A DNA stretch of 64,000 nucleotides from JBBQXY01 sp038209195 (GTDB lineage Bacteria; Chloroflexota; Ktedonobacteria; Ktedonobacterales; Ktedonobacteraceae), in NCBI GenBank assembly GCA_038209195.1, contig JBBQXY010000008.1, forward strand, positions 9,442-73,441, in the 5' to 3' direction. A model generated the notes under the pieces. The model saw nothing but the letters and a program-made list of their open reading frames with translations, was not told the DNA's origin and searched no databases. The translations under genes and the position numbers were made by a program. This document shows, piece by piece, positions 18,301 through 26,559 of the stretch; position 1 is the first letter of the stretch, and each line of letters begins with the position of its first letter.

Positions 18301-18469
18301 GCGTTTGTTTATAAAGCAAGTGGTCAAAGAGCGCATAGCCAATGGCCTCTACGATGGTGGTTTTGCCAGCCCCGTTAGCCCCGCTAATGGCGGTAGTGCC
18401 ACGTCGAAAGTCCACGTTAAACTGACGGTAGCTTTTGATATTCTCCAGTTCGATACGCGTAATAAGCAT
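15341..18469 (-). CDS. Rad50/SbcC-like SMC-family ATPase
   Basis: 1042 residues with the classic layout. The N-terminal ATPase half has Walker A GANGAGKTT near residues 30-38. Long coiled coils, very rich in Gln/Glu/Leu, flank a central hook near 516-523. The C-terminal half has signature LSGGEQMSAALAVRL, Walker B IAFFDEPTQNMDE and the H-loop VISHDD. The hook reads CPFLHEPC (Cys516 and Cys523), a CX6C arrangement rather than the usual CXXC zinc hook, and Walker B continues QNMD instead of the more usual xxLD. Rad50/SbcC proteins tether and process DNA ends. The translationally overlapping NurA gene suggests a nuclease-ATPase pair. No SbcD/Mre11 gene is in the window. Confidence 0.9.
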   Translation of the reverse strand: MLITRIELENIKSYRQFNVDFRRGTTAISGANGAGKTTIVEAIGYALFDHLLYKQTQFVREGEKHGMIIVHLIGSDDRPYTVERRCGSGAYWMIYDREADSRSEQRVDVLDKLHDIFGIDRERSLDTLFKDALGVPQGSFTTIFAQTASVRKQTFDTLLQIEDYKVAADYLLESQKHYKEQIQAQLTELQRLEFETRDLERWRADLKTAVMLNQQQTAQLTQWEQQRELAEKRATLLKEQRDELLLRQNQFFQCQNTHTSTQQRLQDRGQELAHARAAALAVEANRADYQRYLQSSDILKQLRQDEKRRNVQRQQHSSLQSSHTQLRTNITNLQGRLEEVATANRRLLALLPLVDQQHELELQREDLNGKVAQYNELVKEGKRLVQQRGGYLQQQEALQQRIAKIEPLQPVAALLQERVEAVAQLRSQLTERSTRQRQWQEKGEQLRKKQEERETYADRLRKAESNITKIEEHRHLAEEMPALQQQNEQFSSQVIRLEGTIEGYSKSRQQSTGGLCPFLHEPCLNIKQHGMTSLESYFDGLLGEERAQLATLQQQRADVSERITFVKKYADWLEQLGQYIERRDTTAEHLQRIAIDIARLEREVSELAQDMEALKAVDQKIVQAETERKESKAADDQVRTLNGLQMQVQQLQEQLQQCDELIQERREQTKTLSGSERLLEQVKAELQQLNDPRGQKNAQHEIIKQEPLYQQQLQAREQELQAVEQQLQSAEQQLALYAQLDAQIGEQDALLQHTLNGYKTYLANEQNARLLPQREQAYQEIVQAAELAEQALRNAELAFRAAEANFKQEDLEAITSEIKQLHGDMMKLAEAISNTRLTMDKLNQQIEQAEVLLVELETARKEKDMLEELQNMLEMFRKLIKEAAPHVLKAMLGDISAEANRIFGEIMGDRTAQLAWQNDYEITLRRQSVNRTFTQLSGGEQMSAALAVRLALLKKLSSLNIAFFDEPTQNMDELRRMNLAEQIRRVRGFDQLIVISHDDTFEQGLDSLIRLRKTDGETRLLSEDEHAYAQELAMSRVEQHAS

Positions 18470-18896
18470 AATACTGACGCCTTCCCAACAAACATATCAG
18501 GCACGCAGAAGAATGTGTGCCTGTCTCCCAATTGGTTCTTCTTATTTGATCGCTAAAAAACGGTAATGGCTCTCCCAGGCGCATTATAACATGGTTGAGA
18601 AGTGTTAACACCTATTTCCTCTAAATTTTCCTTTGCTAGTGCTCTGTCCCACTTCGTGTGACGAGTGGGGATGCAAGGGGCGGCGCCCCTTGACTGGGTT
18701 CTAGGGCTGCGCCCTAGTCTCCTCTCTTCCCCTGCCGCCGAAGGCGGCAATTCAAATGAAGATCAACAGAGCACTGGTACGCATCATAGATGATGGTGAA
18801 TATTTAAGAAACTTGCAGCCCTGCTTAACCGTTTCATATAGGTAGAACTCTAACTTATGATTTAAATACGTTGATACCTATATAAGGAGCATTACA
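18470..18896. other. Divergent intergenic region with repeat copy B
   Basis: Between the Rad50-like gene (-) and the lipoprotein gene (+). It holds repeat copy B (18667-18754). The rest is AT-rich with possible promoter sequences near 18850-18885 (TATATAAGGAGC includes the Shine-Dalgarno). No ORF of note. Confidence 0.5.
18667..18754 (+). repeat. GGATGCAAGGGGC palindromic repeat, copy B
   Basis: Short form with the GATGCAAGGGGCGGCGCCCCTTG palindrome split as AAGGGGC/GCCCCTT, TTCTAGGGCTGCGCCCTAG, and the terminal CTGCCGCCGAAGGCGGCA hairpin. It lacks the CCCTGTCC module seen in copies A and C. Confidence 0.8.
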
Positions 18897-19844
18897 ATGG
18901 CAATAAAGAGATTCTTGCTTGTATCAATAGCCATGGTAAGCCTACTCGTGCTGCTGAGTGCATGTAACCCCGCGACGACTGGATCGGGCGGCAGCAGTCT
19001 TACCGTATTGCAACTATTGCAAAATAGTTCGGCAGCAATGAGTAAGCTCAACTCGGCCCACATCGATTTGAAGGTCAATGGCTCCGGTCAGGCGGTGACT
19101 AACAACACAACTACCACTCCCACCACTAACACTACTCCAACCACGACGCCTACGGTCAATCAGGTTTCTTTTAACCTGAGCGGCACGGGCGATGAGACAT
19201 TGCCGAGCGCGGAGTCGATGCAGTTTGCAGTGACACAGACCGCCACCAATACCACCAATCACTTGGCACAGATTGTGCAGGGCGATAAAGTGTATATTCA
19301 GAATACCAAGGGACAGTGGTACGTCTTGGATAAGAGTGTCCTCAAAGGGTATGTGGACAACCCGTTCTCCGGCATTCAATCCCCCGATTTGACCGAGTTG
19401 ATCGGTCTGCTGGAGAATACGCAGATCACCGATAACGGTGTGCAATCGTTGAATGGGCAGAACCTACGCCATATCACGATTGCCCTCGATAAGACCGCGT
19501 TGAAGCAGTTCCTCAGCAACAATCAGCAGTTGATTGACATTCTTGGGCAGCAAAACTTGAACGCCATAATCGACAATACCAAAACTTTTAGCTCAAGCGT
19601 GGACCTCTGGATCGATGAGACAACGTACTATGTTCATCGCACAGAACTCAAGTTCAATTTGAATGCCGACACCAGCACCTTGGGCCAGTACGTGACTCCC
19701 GTCACTTCCGCAGCCCTCGTCCCCTCCAACGTCACAACAAAACTGGACTCCATCGTTGATCTGAGTAATTTCAACGCGCCCGTAACCATTACACCACCAA
19801 CCGATGCAATTCCTACCACCGACCCAACAACTGTTTTCGGCTAG
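18897..19844 (+). CDS. Secreted lipoprotein, LppX/LprAFG (LolA-like) type
   Basis: 315 residues with a lipoprotein signal peptide ending in the lipobox LLSAC, which would be lipidated at Cys22. A short Thr/Asn/Pro-rich linker (about 62-88) interrupts the first part of the fold. The remainder (LAQIVQGDKVYIQNTKGQWYV, WIDETTYYVHRTELKF) has the beta-rich pattern of LppX/LprG-type proteins, which bind lipids or hydrophobic molecules on the outer face of monoderm envelopes. The start has AAGGAG 7 bases upstream. The gene is monocistronic, ending 22 bp before the hairpin at 19867. Confidence 0.75.
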   Translation: MAIKRFLLVSIAMVSLLVLLSACNPATTGSGGSSLTVLQLLQNSSAAMSKLNSAHIDLKVNGSGQAVTNNTTTTPTTNTTPTTTPTVNQVSFNLSGTGDETLPSAESMQFAVTQTATNTTNHLAQIVQGDKVYIQNTKGQWYVLDKSVLKGYVDNPFSGIQSPDLTELIGLLENTQITDNGVQSLNGQNLRHITIALDKTALKQFLSNNQQLIDILGQQNLNAIIDNTKTFSSSVDLWIDETTYYVHRTELKFNLNADTSTLGQYVTPVTSAALVPSNVTTKLDSIVDLSNFNAPVTITPPTDAIPTTDPTTVFG

Positions 19845-19866
19845 TCATATAAAATGACTTTACATA

Positions 19867-19922
19867 ACGAGTGCAAGAAAATAGCGCACCCTCGAGAGGG
19901 TGCGCTATTTTCTTGCACTCGT
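19867..19922. terminator. 27-bp perfect hairpin after the lipoprotein gene
   Basis: Arms 19867-19893 and 19896-19922 are perfectly complementary around a 2-nt centre. There is no T-tract. Like the hairpins at 9338, 29001 and 38116, it sits directly behind a stop codon. Confidence 0.75.
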
Positions 19923-19948
19923 ACACTGTCAAACTACATGTGTCACAG

Positions 19949-20078
19949 CAGGGATGCAAGGGGCCGCGCCCCTTGACTGCACCCTGTCCGCACCCTGCCT
20001 GGGGGGCAGGTAATACAGGTAATAGAGAGCTGCGCCCTAGCTTTCTTCTCTCTCGCCGCCGTAGGCGGCGCGTCAAAT
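19949..20078 (+). repeat. GGATGCAAGGGGC palindromic repeat, copy C
   Basis: Long form with AAGGGGC/GCCCCTT, the CCCTGTCCGCACC...GGGGGGCAGGTAATA module also present in copy A, GCTGCGCCCTAG and a variant terminal hairpin CGCCGCCGTAGGCGGCG. Confidence 0.8.
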
Positions 20079-20107
20079 GAAGAGAAACAAAGCACTATCC
20101 ATACACC

Positions 20108-22333
20108 TTATTTAAAGTACCAATCGGTCGAGGTAATCCCTTCGGGATAGTGGACCGTTTTTTGCACGACACCACCGGGATTAGGAAAATTGGTAATGGG
20201 CATGCCTTGTTCGGCGAGCAACAAACTGTCATGCCAGATCGGCGCTGCACCATCGACACCAGTTACATTCACCATCGGGGAGTTGTCATTGTTGCCAGCC
20301 CAGACGCCCATGACATAGTCGGTCGTGTAGCCTACTGTCCAGTTATCTTTGAAATCGGTCGAGGTACCCGTTTTGGCGGCGGCCGGCCGAACGATGCCGC
20401 GATTGCCTTGAAAACACTCTTCCCGCGTATTCGAGAAGAGTTGGAGCACGTTACAATCATAGAACTCGAAGAGACGCGAGCTATTATCGCTCAACACGTT
20501 GGTTATCATGTAAGCCACCTGTTTGCTGATAACCCGCATACCCGTAGGAGAGAAGTGGTAGATGAGATGGCCTTGAATATCCATCACTGTATCTATCGCA
20601 TGGGCGGGAACGCGCACACCGCCATTGGCAAAGACGCCATAAGCCGAGGTTTCGTCTAGCAGGTGAACGCCAAGGGTGCCGAGCACCATTGTGTAATTGG
20701 GCGTACCAACATAGCTCGTGATGCCCATGTCCTGGGCCGTTTTCAAAGAGTCATCCACGCCGGTATTGATGAGGAGTTTCACCGCTGGTACGTTGAAAGA
20801 GTTTTGCAAGGCATAGCGGTAAGTAATCAGGCCGTGGAAGCGTAGATCATAGTTGTTGGGTACGTAAGCTGGAAGGCCACAGCACAAATTCACCGAAAGT
20901 GGGGTATCGTAGACAGGCATGCCCGGACTGACACCCTTAGCAAAGGCCGTCGCGTAGATGAATGGCTTAAACGACGAGCCCGGTTGGCGGTATCCCTGTG
21001 ATGCTACATCAAAAGCCCCATATTGTGGATTGGTGGGATCGATGTTGCCGAGCAAGGTGCGGATGGCACCGTTGTGAAAGTCGATGAGCACCTCGGCGGC
21101 ATCCGACATATGGTGCGTGGCAGCAAGTTCAGCAATGTGCTGCTGGGCGATTTTTAAGATCTTGTTTTGCAGTGGCAAATCGAGCGTAGTGGAGACAAGC
21201 ATTCCGCTACGCGAGAGATCGCTAGTTTTGACATGCAATGTGTGAGCCAGTTCGTTCATAGCATAAGCGACAAAGTGAGGAGCCTGATTATTAGCAATGA
21301 TGCCGAGATGCAGAAAATTTGGTTGTTGCACCTCATTGATGGCCTCGCGTTCCTGGATGGGAGTGATATAGCCTTGCAGACGCATCTGGCGGAGCACGTC
21401 TTGGACCCGCAAGAAGGCAGCATATGGATGCAGAAATGGGTCGCGTGCGGCAGGGTTGCTCGGAATGCCAGCCAGCATTGCCGACTGCGCAATATCCAGT
21501 TGCGAGGCAGCCGTCGCGGTAGGCGTATCTTGCAAGCCAAAATATGCGAAGGCAGCCGCTTCAGCTCCATAGGCTTGCTCGCTATAAAAAGTAGTATTCA
21601 GGTACATGGAGATAATTTGTTGTTTGCTATAATAGCGCGTGACTTCTGGGGCTAGAATAATTTCTTGCAATTTGCGCAGAGCCGTATCCTGATTGCCAAC
21701 GATAGTATTTTTAATCAACTGTTGCGTGATCGTGCTACCACCGGAGACAATGTGGCCATTGGATAGGTCAGCCAGGGCGGCACGCACAATTCCCGTGATA
21801 TCGACGCCGGGGTTTGACCAAAAGTATTGATCTTCAATCGCTATTTCGGCATTGACCAGGTTTCTAGAGATGCTTGACAGGGGAACAGTGGTTTGGACGC
21901 CCTGGTCCGTCATCTGGTAAATCATCGTGCCGTGCATATCATACATCTTGAGGTTATCTTTGGGTAAGATATCCGCCAGGGTGATAATTTGTTGCTGATA
22001 GTGCATCTGCGTGGCCTCAACTACCGCCGTGAGCGTAATCAAGAGACCAGCCAGCACAACAATGACGATCAAAGAGCTCAATGCAAGCGGCAACATACTC
22101 CATTGCGTGCCAATGCGATCAATAGCCGCGTATTGCTGGTTGCTTCGCCGTAGATTTCTGCGCTTGAGGTGTCGCTTCATGCGCCATCCTGAGGGATGCG
22201 GGTTGCGATGCGGAACCGGGTAATACGTTCCGTGTATATTTCTCTCAGGACGTGCGTCGAGTCGTTGGGCAGCGGCGGCACGGCTATGTATGGGAAGCTT
22301 TGCTGGCACATTTGGATGCTGATCGTTCTCCAC
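20108..22333 (-). CDS. Class A penicillin-binding protein (bifunctional GT51 + transpeptidase)
   Basis: 741 residues from GTG 22333, chosen because AGGAGGGG lies 8 bases upstream; an in-frame ATG at 22378 has no such site. It has a basic cytoplasmic tail of about 85 residues, then one membrane segment. The GT51 glycosyltransferase domain contains AIEDQYFWSNPGVD, with the likely catalytic Glu, and GGSTITQQLIKN. The transpeptidase domain has SSFK (nucleophile Ser453), QNSFN as the SXN motif, and KTGTS. It polymerises and crosslinks peptidoglycan outside the membrane. It is 208 bp downstream of a larger paralogue on the same strand and lacks that paralogue's Pro/Thr-rich tail. Confidence 0.95.
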   Translation of the reverse strand: MENDQHPNVPAKLPIHSRAAAAQRLDARPERNIHGTYYPVPHRNPHPSGWRMKRHLKRRNLRRSNQQYAAIDRIGTQWSMLPLALSSLIVIVVLAGLLITLTAVVEATQMHYQQQIITLADILPKDNLKMYDMHGTMIYQMTDQGVQTTVPLSSISRNLVNAEIAIEDQYFWSNPGVDITGIVRAALADLSNGHIVSGGSTITQQLIKNTIVGNQDTALRKLQEIILAPEVTRYYSKQQIISMYLNTTFYSEQAYGAEAAAFAYFGLQDTPTATAASQLDIAQSAMLAGIPSNPAARDPFLHPYAAFLRVQDVLRQMRLQGYITPIQEREAINEVQQPNFLHLGIIANNQAPHFVAYAMNELAHTLHVKTSDLSRSGMLVSTTLDLPLQNKILKIAQQHIAELAATHHMSDAAEVLIDFHNGAIRTLLGNIDPTNPQYGAFDVASQGYRQPGSSFKPFIYATAFAKGVSPGMPVYDTPLSVNLCCGLPAYVPNNYDLRFHGLITYRYALQNSFNVPAVKLLINTGVDDSLKTAQDMGITSYVGTPNYTMVLGTLGVHLLDETSAYGVFANGGVRVPAHAIDTVMDIQGHLIYHFSPTGMRVISKQVAYMITNVLSDNSSRLFEFYDCNVLQLFSNTREECFQGNRGIVRPAAAKTGTSTDFKDNWTVGYTTDYVMGVWAGNNDNSPMVNVTGVDGAAPIWHDSLLLAEQGMPITNFPNPGGVVQKTVHYPEGITSTDWYFK

Positions 22334-22365
22334 TAGTATATCCCCTCCTTGTATCTCCACTGAAA

Positions 22366-22430
22366 AGCAGGGATACAAAGGGCCTAAGCCCTAATCTTCC
22401 CTATCTTTTTCGCCGCAAATATCCCCCTGC
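22366..22430 (+). repeat. Degenerate copy D of the GGATGCAAGGGGC repeat
   Basis: GCAGGGATACAAAGGGCCTAAGCCCTAATCTTCCC corresponds module by module to the intact copies, with several substitutions and a decayed terminal CGCC hairpin (written here in two 18-nt halves: GCAGGGATACAAAGGGCC and TAAGCCCTAATCTTCCC). It lies just upstream of the PBP start at 22333. Confidence 0.5.
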
Positions 22431-22541
22431 GCTTACTAACGGTAACGGGCATCAATGATGCAAGTAACACCTCAAAAGGCAAAACAGGTGCTATCTTCTG
22501 TTGAATATTGTAGCAAAACTCAACCCATGATACAAACTTCC

Positions 22542-25427
22542 CTACCAAATGTTGGGCATGTTCGTAGCTGGTGGATTGAATGAGAAGCTGTAGCTGCTGG
22601 GACAGTAGGGTTGCGCCGTTGCCTCTGTCAAGGTGCTACCGGTGAGATTCGACGTGGGTACAACAGTGGGTGTAATAGTTGGTGTACCTGTCGTAGGAGT
22701 AGTTGTAGGGCTGCCAACTGTGGGTGTTGGGGTAGCCGTAACGGAGACGGGAACCGTACCCGGCAAAAACCAATCAGTGGTAGTGACGCCATCCGCGTAG
22801 GTCACAGTGGCTTTTTGCAAGCCGCCAGGATTGACGAAGTCGCGAATGGGATGCCCTTGTTCGGCAACGAGCATGGAGTCATGCCAGATGGGGGCGGCCC
22901 CTTGTACGCCTGTCACATTGTACATGGGGGTATTGTTATCATTGCCCGCCCAGACTCCCATGACATAGTCGCTCGTATAGCCTACTGTCCAGTTATCGCG
23001 GAAATTCTGTGTCGTGCCAGTTTTGGCGGCGGCTGGTCGCACAACACCACGGTTGCCGTTCCAGCAATCGTTCTGTGAATTAGCGTACAGTTGCAGCACA
23101 TTACAATCGAAAAACTCAGGTGTGCGAGAGGCGTTATCGCTGAGCACATTGGTCATCATATAGGCCAACTGCGGACTAATGACGCGTGTGCCAGGATCGG
23201 CCTGATGCTGGTACATCACTGTGTTGTTGACGCTAGCAATAACCTTCGAGACCGCGTAATAGCCAACATGCACGCCGCCATCAGCAAAAGTCCCAATCGC
23301 GGAGGTATGGTCGATCAGTCGCACCCCCAGACCACCGAGCACAAGAGAATAGCCGGGTGTCCCCTGGTAGCTGGTGATACCCATCGCCTGGGCTGTTTTC
23401 ATGGCGGCGTCGATCCCCACATGTTTTAAGACACGTACTGCCGGCACATTCAGTGAATTTTGCAGCGCGCAGCGCAAGGTCATATTACCGTGGAAAGACA
23501 AATCGTAGTTGCTTGGTGAGTACGTTGGCGGATCTCCACCGGGTAAGTCAATAGTGGTAGGGGCATCGTCGATGGCCTGCGCGGGCGAGGCTCCTTGCGC
23601 GAAAGCTGTGACGTAAACATAGGGTTTGAACGATGATCCAGGCTGGCGATAACTCTGTGTCGCGACATCAAACTGTCCATCTATCGCGGTATTATTGTAA
23701 TCAATGCTGCCGAGCAAGGAGACAATAGCTCCCGTGTGGAAGTCGATCAGCACTTCGGCAGCGTTTGTCAGGTTGTGCGCCGCTCGTAATTCGGCGATAT
23801 GTTGCTGCGCGATTTTTTGGATCTTGTCTTGTAGAGCAATATCCAGCGTGGTGTCAACGATCATACCGGAGCGCGAAAGCTGGCTGCGGCTCTTGAGATG
23901 GAAAAGCTGCACTAACTGGTCGAGTACAAAGTTAGCGAAGTGCGGCGCACGGTTGGTCAGGCTGGGTGCAGCCTTAAAGAAATTGGGGCTTTGTGCCTCC
24001 GTAATGGCACTAAGGGCATCGACTTTGCTAATATAGCGTTGTGTCACCAATAAATCCAGCACCGTCTGGAAACGAGCAAAGGCGGCCTTAGGATGCACTA
24101 AAGGGTCGTAGGCCGAGGGATTGCTGGGAATGCCAGCGAGCAGGGCCGCCTGTGCCAGGTCAAGCTGCATAGAGGCGCGCTTCCCTGGCTTGTCTTCCAG
24201 GCCAAAGTATATTGTCGCCGCGGCATCTATACCATAGGCCTGATGACCATAATAAATACTATTCAAGTACATCTCCAGGATATCCTGTTTCGAATAGTTG
24301 CTATTGATCTGAGGAGTCAAAACGACCTCTTCGAGCTTACGGACAATAGAAGTCTGGTTGCCAACGATCAGGTTTTTGATCAATTGCTGTGTGATCGTGC
24401 TACCACCCTCAACAACACTGCCATGGGTCAGATTCGTGATAGCGGCACGGATGATACCAATAATATCAATGCCTTGATTCGTCCAGAAATTTTTATCCTC
24501 CGTGGCAACCGTGGCATCTTTTAATACGGGAGCGACCTCATTTAATTTTACCGTGCTATGAATGCCTTGATCGGTCATTTGCATCAGCATAACGCCCTTG
24601 CTGTCATACATTTTGAGGTTGTCCAGCGGCAAGAGGTCGTGCAGGGTAACGACCTGGTGCTCGTATTTCGCCTGTGTCTGATTATAAAAGTGATAGGCAG
24701 TAAGCGAGCCAACCGTCGCCAGTGAGAGGAAGATCACGAGAATTGACATAACTGTACTACCGATTGTTAACCAGAGACGGCGGCTGGCACGAGACGTACT
24801 GGCACGTGCCATGCGCAAATGTTTGCGCGAGATATGGCGCAAAATTTTGCGGCGGCGGCGCACTGTTTCTGTCCCTTGCAGCGGCACCACAATGCCAGGT
24901 GCGCGAATCGGGACCAGAGCTTTATCGTATGTATCAGCGGTGTGTGCGACTGGTGTCATAGCTTGACTTGTTTGGCTCGTTTCGCTTGTGCTTGCTGATG
25001 AAATTTGTTCATTCTGTGCTTTTACGGCTTTTCTTCTTTTCATTGTAGTGTTGTCGGCGACAACAGCTTCTGGTACTACCTCAGAAGTAGCGAGAGGTAT
25101 GGGTGTCGTGGGTGCCGTAGGGGTTGTGGCTATAATAGGTACTGGACGCGGTGTAATGCGAGGGTTATGCATGCGACGACGCGCAAGGTAATAAAGCACT
25201 CTATGCTGACGAGCAGTGATCCTGATATCAGTAGGGGTAGGAGGAGTGGTAGAGGTGGTAGCATCTAGTGCTGAGTCACGATCCAGTTCTGTTATTTGCT
25301 GCTCAGAGGATACTTTTGCTTTCGTAGAGACCGTGTGGATTTTGCGTGTGGTATCGTCATGTCGAGTGAGTTTGCGTGTAGTATCGTCGTGATTATTGCT
25401 ATTGGTCGATGGGTGATCTGTCGGCAT
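22542..25427 (-). CDS. Class A penicillin-binding protein with long N- and C-terminal extensions
   Basis: 961 residues. About 210 polar, Thr-rich and Arg-rich cytoplasmic residues precede the single membrane segment (LWLTIGSTVMSILVIFLSLA). The GT51 domain follows (ATEDKNFWTNQGID, GGSTITQQLIKN), then the transpeptidase domain with SSFK, QNSLN and KTGTT. The last 90 residues are a Pro/Thr/Val-rich extracellular tail, typical of wall-spanning linkers. Length exceeds usual class A PBPs by about 200 residues because of both extensions. With the gene at 20108 it forms a tandem pair of peptidoglycan synthases. The phosphorylatable Thr-rich N-terminus could be a regulatory target, which is inference. 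Confidence 0.95.
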   Translation of the reverse strand: MPTDHPSTNSNNHDDTTRKLTRHDDTTRKIHTVSTKAKVSSEQQITELDRDSALDATTSTTPPTPTDIRITARQHRVLYYLARRRMHNPRITPRPVPIIATTPTAPTTPIPLATSEVVPEAVVADNTTMKRRKAVKAQNEQISSASTSETSQTSQAMTPVAHTADTYDKALVPIRAPGIVVPLQGTETVRRRRKILRHISRKHLRMARASTSRASRRLWLTIGSTVMSILVIFLSLATVGSLTAYHFYNQTQAKYEHQVVTLHDLLPLDNLKMYDSKGVMLMQMTDQGIHSTVKLNEVAPVLKDATVATEDKNFWTNQGIDIIGIIRAAITNLTHGSVVEGGSTITQQLIKNLIVGNQTSIVRKLEEVVLTPQINSNYSKQDILEMYLNSIYYGHQAYGIDAAATIYFGLEDKPGKRASMQLDLAQAALLAGIPSNPSAYDPLVHPKAAFARFQTVLDLLVTQRYISKVDALSAITEAQSPNFFKAAPSLTNRAPHFANFVLDQLVQLFHLKSRSQLSRSGMIVDTTLDIALQDKIQKIAQQHIAELRAAHNLTNAAEVLIDFHTGAIVSLLGSIDYNNTAIDGQFDVATQSYRQPGSSFKPYVYVTAFAQGASPAQAIDDAPTTIDLPGGDPPTYSPSNYDLSFHGNMTLRCALQNSLNVPAVRVLKHVGIDAAMKTAQAMGITSYQGTPGYSLVLGGLGVRLIDHTSAIGTFADGGVHVGYYAVSKVIASVNNTVMYQHQADPGTRVISPQLAYMMTNVLSDNASRTPEFFDCNVLQLYANSQNDCWNGNRGVVRPAAAKTGTTQNFRDNWTVGYTSDYVMGVWAGNDNNTPMYNVTGVQGAAPIWHDSMLVAEQGHPIRDFVNPGGLQKATVTYADGVTTTDWFLPGTVPVSVTATPTPTVGSPTTTPTTGTPTITPTVVPTSNLTGSTLTEATAQPYCPSSYSFSFNPPATNMPNIW

Positions 25428-25597
25428 TTTGCTCGCCCTTTACCTTGAATTATTTTTACCGCAACCATAACATATGGACTTACGTGGAGACAATAAGCAA
25501 AACTGAGAATGATGGATGTTCTCTCTTCTCTAAAGTAAGCAGCGTTTCCACTAATATAGACGCTAGAAAGGGCTATTTTGTTCATTCAAACGAAATG

Positions 25598-25915
25598 CTA
25601 GTGGACTGTTAACCTTCATATAAAGGGGCGAGGGAATCCTGACATGTAGGAACGCCCCTTGTGGGCAATACATCTCAAATAAGCTGGGAGTGGTGTGTAG
25701 GGACAAGGGGCGGACGCGGCGGGCGATGGGGGGCCTTGTGCTTGTCCTCGTCCTGTGGGAAGACCAGATCCCCCACAAGGACAAGCACAAGGCCCCCGCG
25801 TCCACATCCCCTCGTCCCTACACACGCTTCGCACGCCGTCCCACCTTATTTGAGATGTATTGCCCCTTGTGGGCGTCCGGCCCCACCCATCACTTGAACC
25901 TTGACAGTCCACTAG
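25598..25915. mobile_element. 318-bp MITE-like element with 15-bp terminal inverted repeats
   Basis: The outer ends are CTAGTGGACTGTTAA (25598-25612) and TTGACAGTCCACTAG (25901-25915), inverted with one mismatch. The inside is nearly one long palindrome: GCCCCTTGTGGGCAATACATC and its complement, AGGGAC...GGGGCGGACGCG, and GGCCTTGTGCTTGTCC pair across a centre near 25765. It has no transposase, so it would be mobilised in trans. A related core without these ends occurs at 47227-47600. Its right end supplies the stop codon of the HTH gene at 25912. Confidence 0.8.
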
Positions 25916-26559
25916 ACAGTTACGGAAGGAGTGGCGGCTTCGATCAAGGCCGGGAGTATCTCGTTGGTGAGAGCCTGGATTTGGCGTAGGCTTTCAGCCC
26001 AGGGAACGTCCTGGTGATCGCGGGTGCCGCGTACCTCCGCCAGTTGGAGCACACTTTCATCAACGATGTTGCGGAAATAGAGAAAGGCACGCACGGCATC
26101 AGCGACTGGGACGTGAGCTGTACAGGTGATAGTGCCATACTCGTTCCCCAGTTGTACCGCGTCGCGCCGTAGGTCGTCAGAGACAGTGCTATCAGTGAGC
26201 GCCCGCAGCAAGAGTTCGAGCATGCGCCTCCCCAGGCTGCGATAGGCATCGCGGGCCGCTTCATTAAAATGTTGATACCAGGGGAGAGTGTCCAATGTGC
26301 CATCCGTGAAGGCGAAGCGCACGCGACCCAGCACGCTTTGCACGAGCAGTTGTGCCGCAGGATGGGGTTTGCGCTCGGCCTCCTGCCGCAAATGCGCCTC
26401 GATATCCACGCGTCTGAAGCGCCGATGACCGCCATTAGTGCGACGTGAAGGCAATTCGTTACGATCAGCCCATAGCCGTACCGTAGCCGGATGCATTCCC
26501 AACATATCAGCAACCTGGCGCAAACTCAGCCAATCATCCCCTGGTGGCGTTGACGACAT
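25912..26559 (-). CDS. MerR/BldC-like helix-turn-helix regulator with C-terminal helical sensor-like domain
   Basis: 215 residues. Residues 8-60 form a winged-helix/MerR-type DNA-binding domain (LSLRQVADMLGMHPATVRLW, then NGGHRRFRRVDIEAHL), as in excisionases and BldC. The remaining 150 residues are alpha-helical and resemble the helical N-terminal domain seen in RsbR-type and related sensors, which is tentative. The start has GAGAGG 4 bases before the ATG. The stop codon TAG at 25912-25914 lies inside the terminal repeat of the MITE, so the present C-terminus (PSVTV) may have been created by that insertion. It is divergent from the secreted protein at 27033. Confidence 0.75.
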   Translation of the reverse strand: MSSTPPGDDWLSLRQVADMLGMHPATVRLWADRNELPSRRTNGGHRRFRRVDIEAHLRQEAERKPHPAAQLLVQSVLGRVRFAFTDGTLDTLPWYQHFNEAARDAYRSLGRRMLELLLRALTDSTVSDDLRRDAVQLGNEYGTITCTAHVPVADAVRAFLYFRNIVDESVLQLAEVRGTRDHQDVPWAESLRQIQALTNEILPALIEAATPSVTV

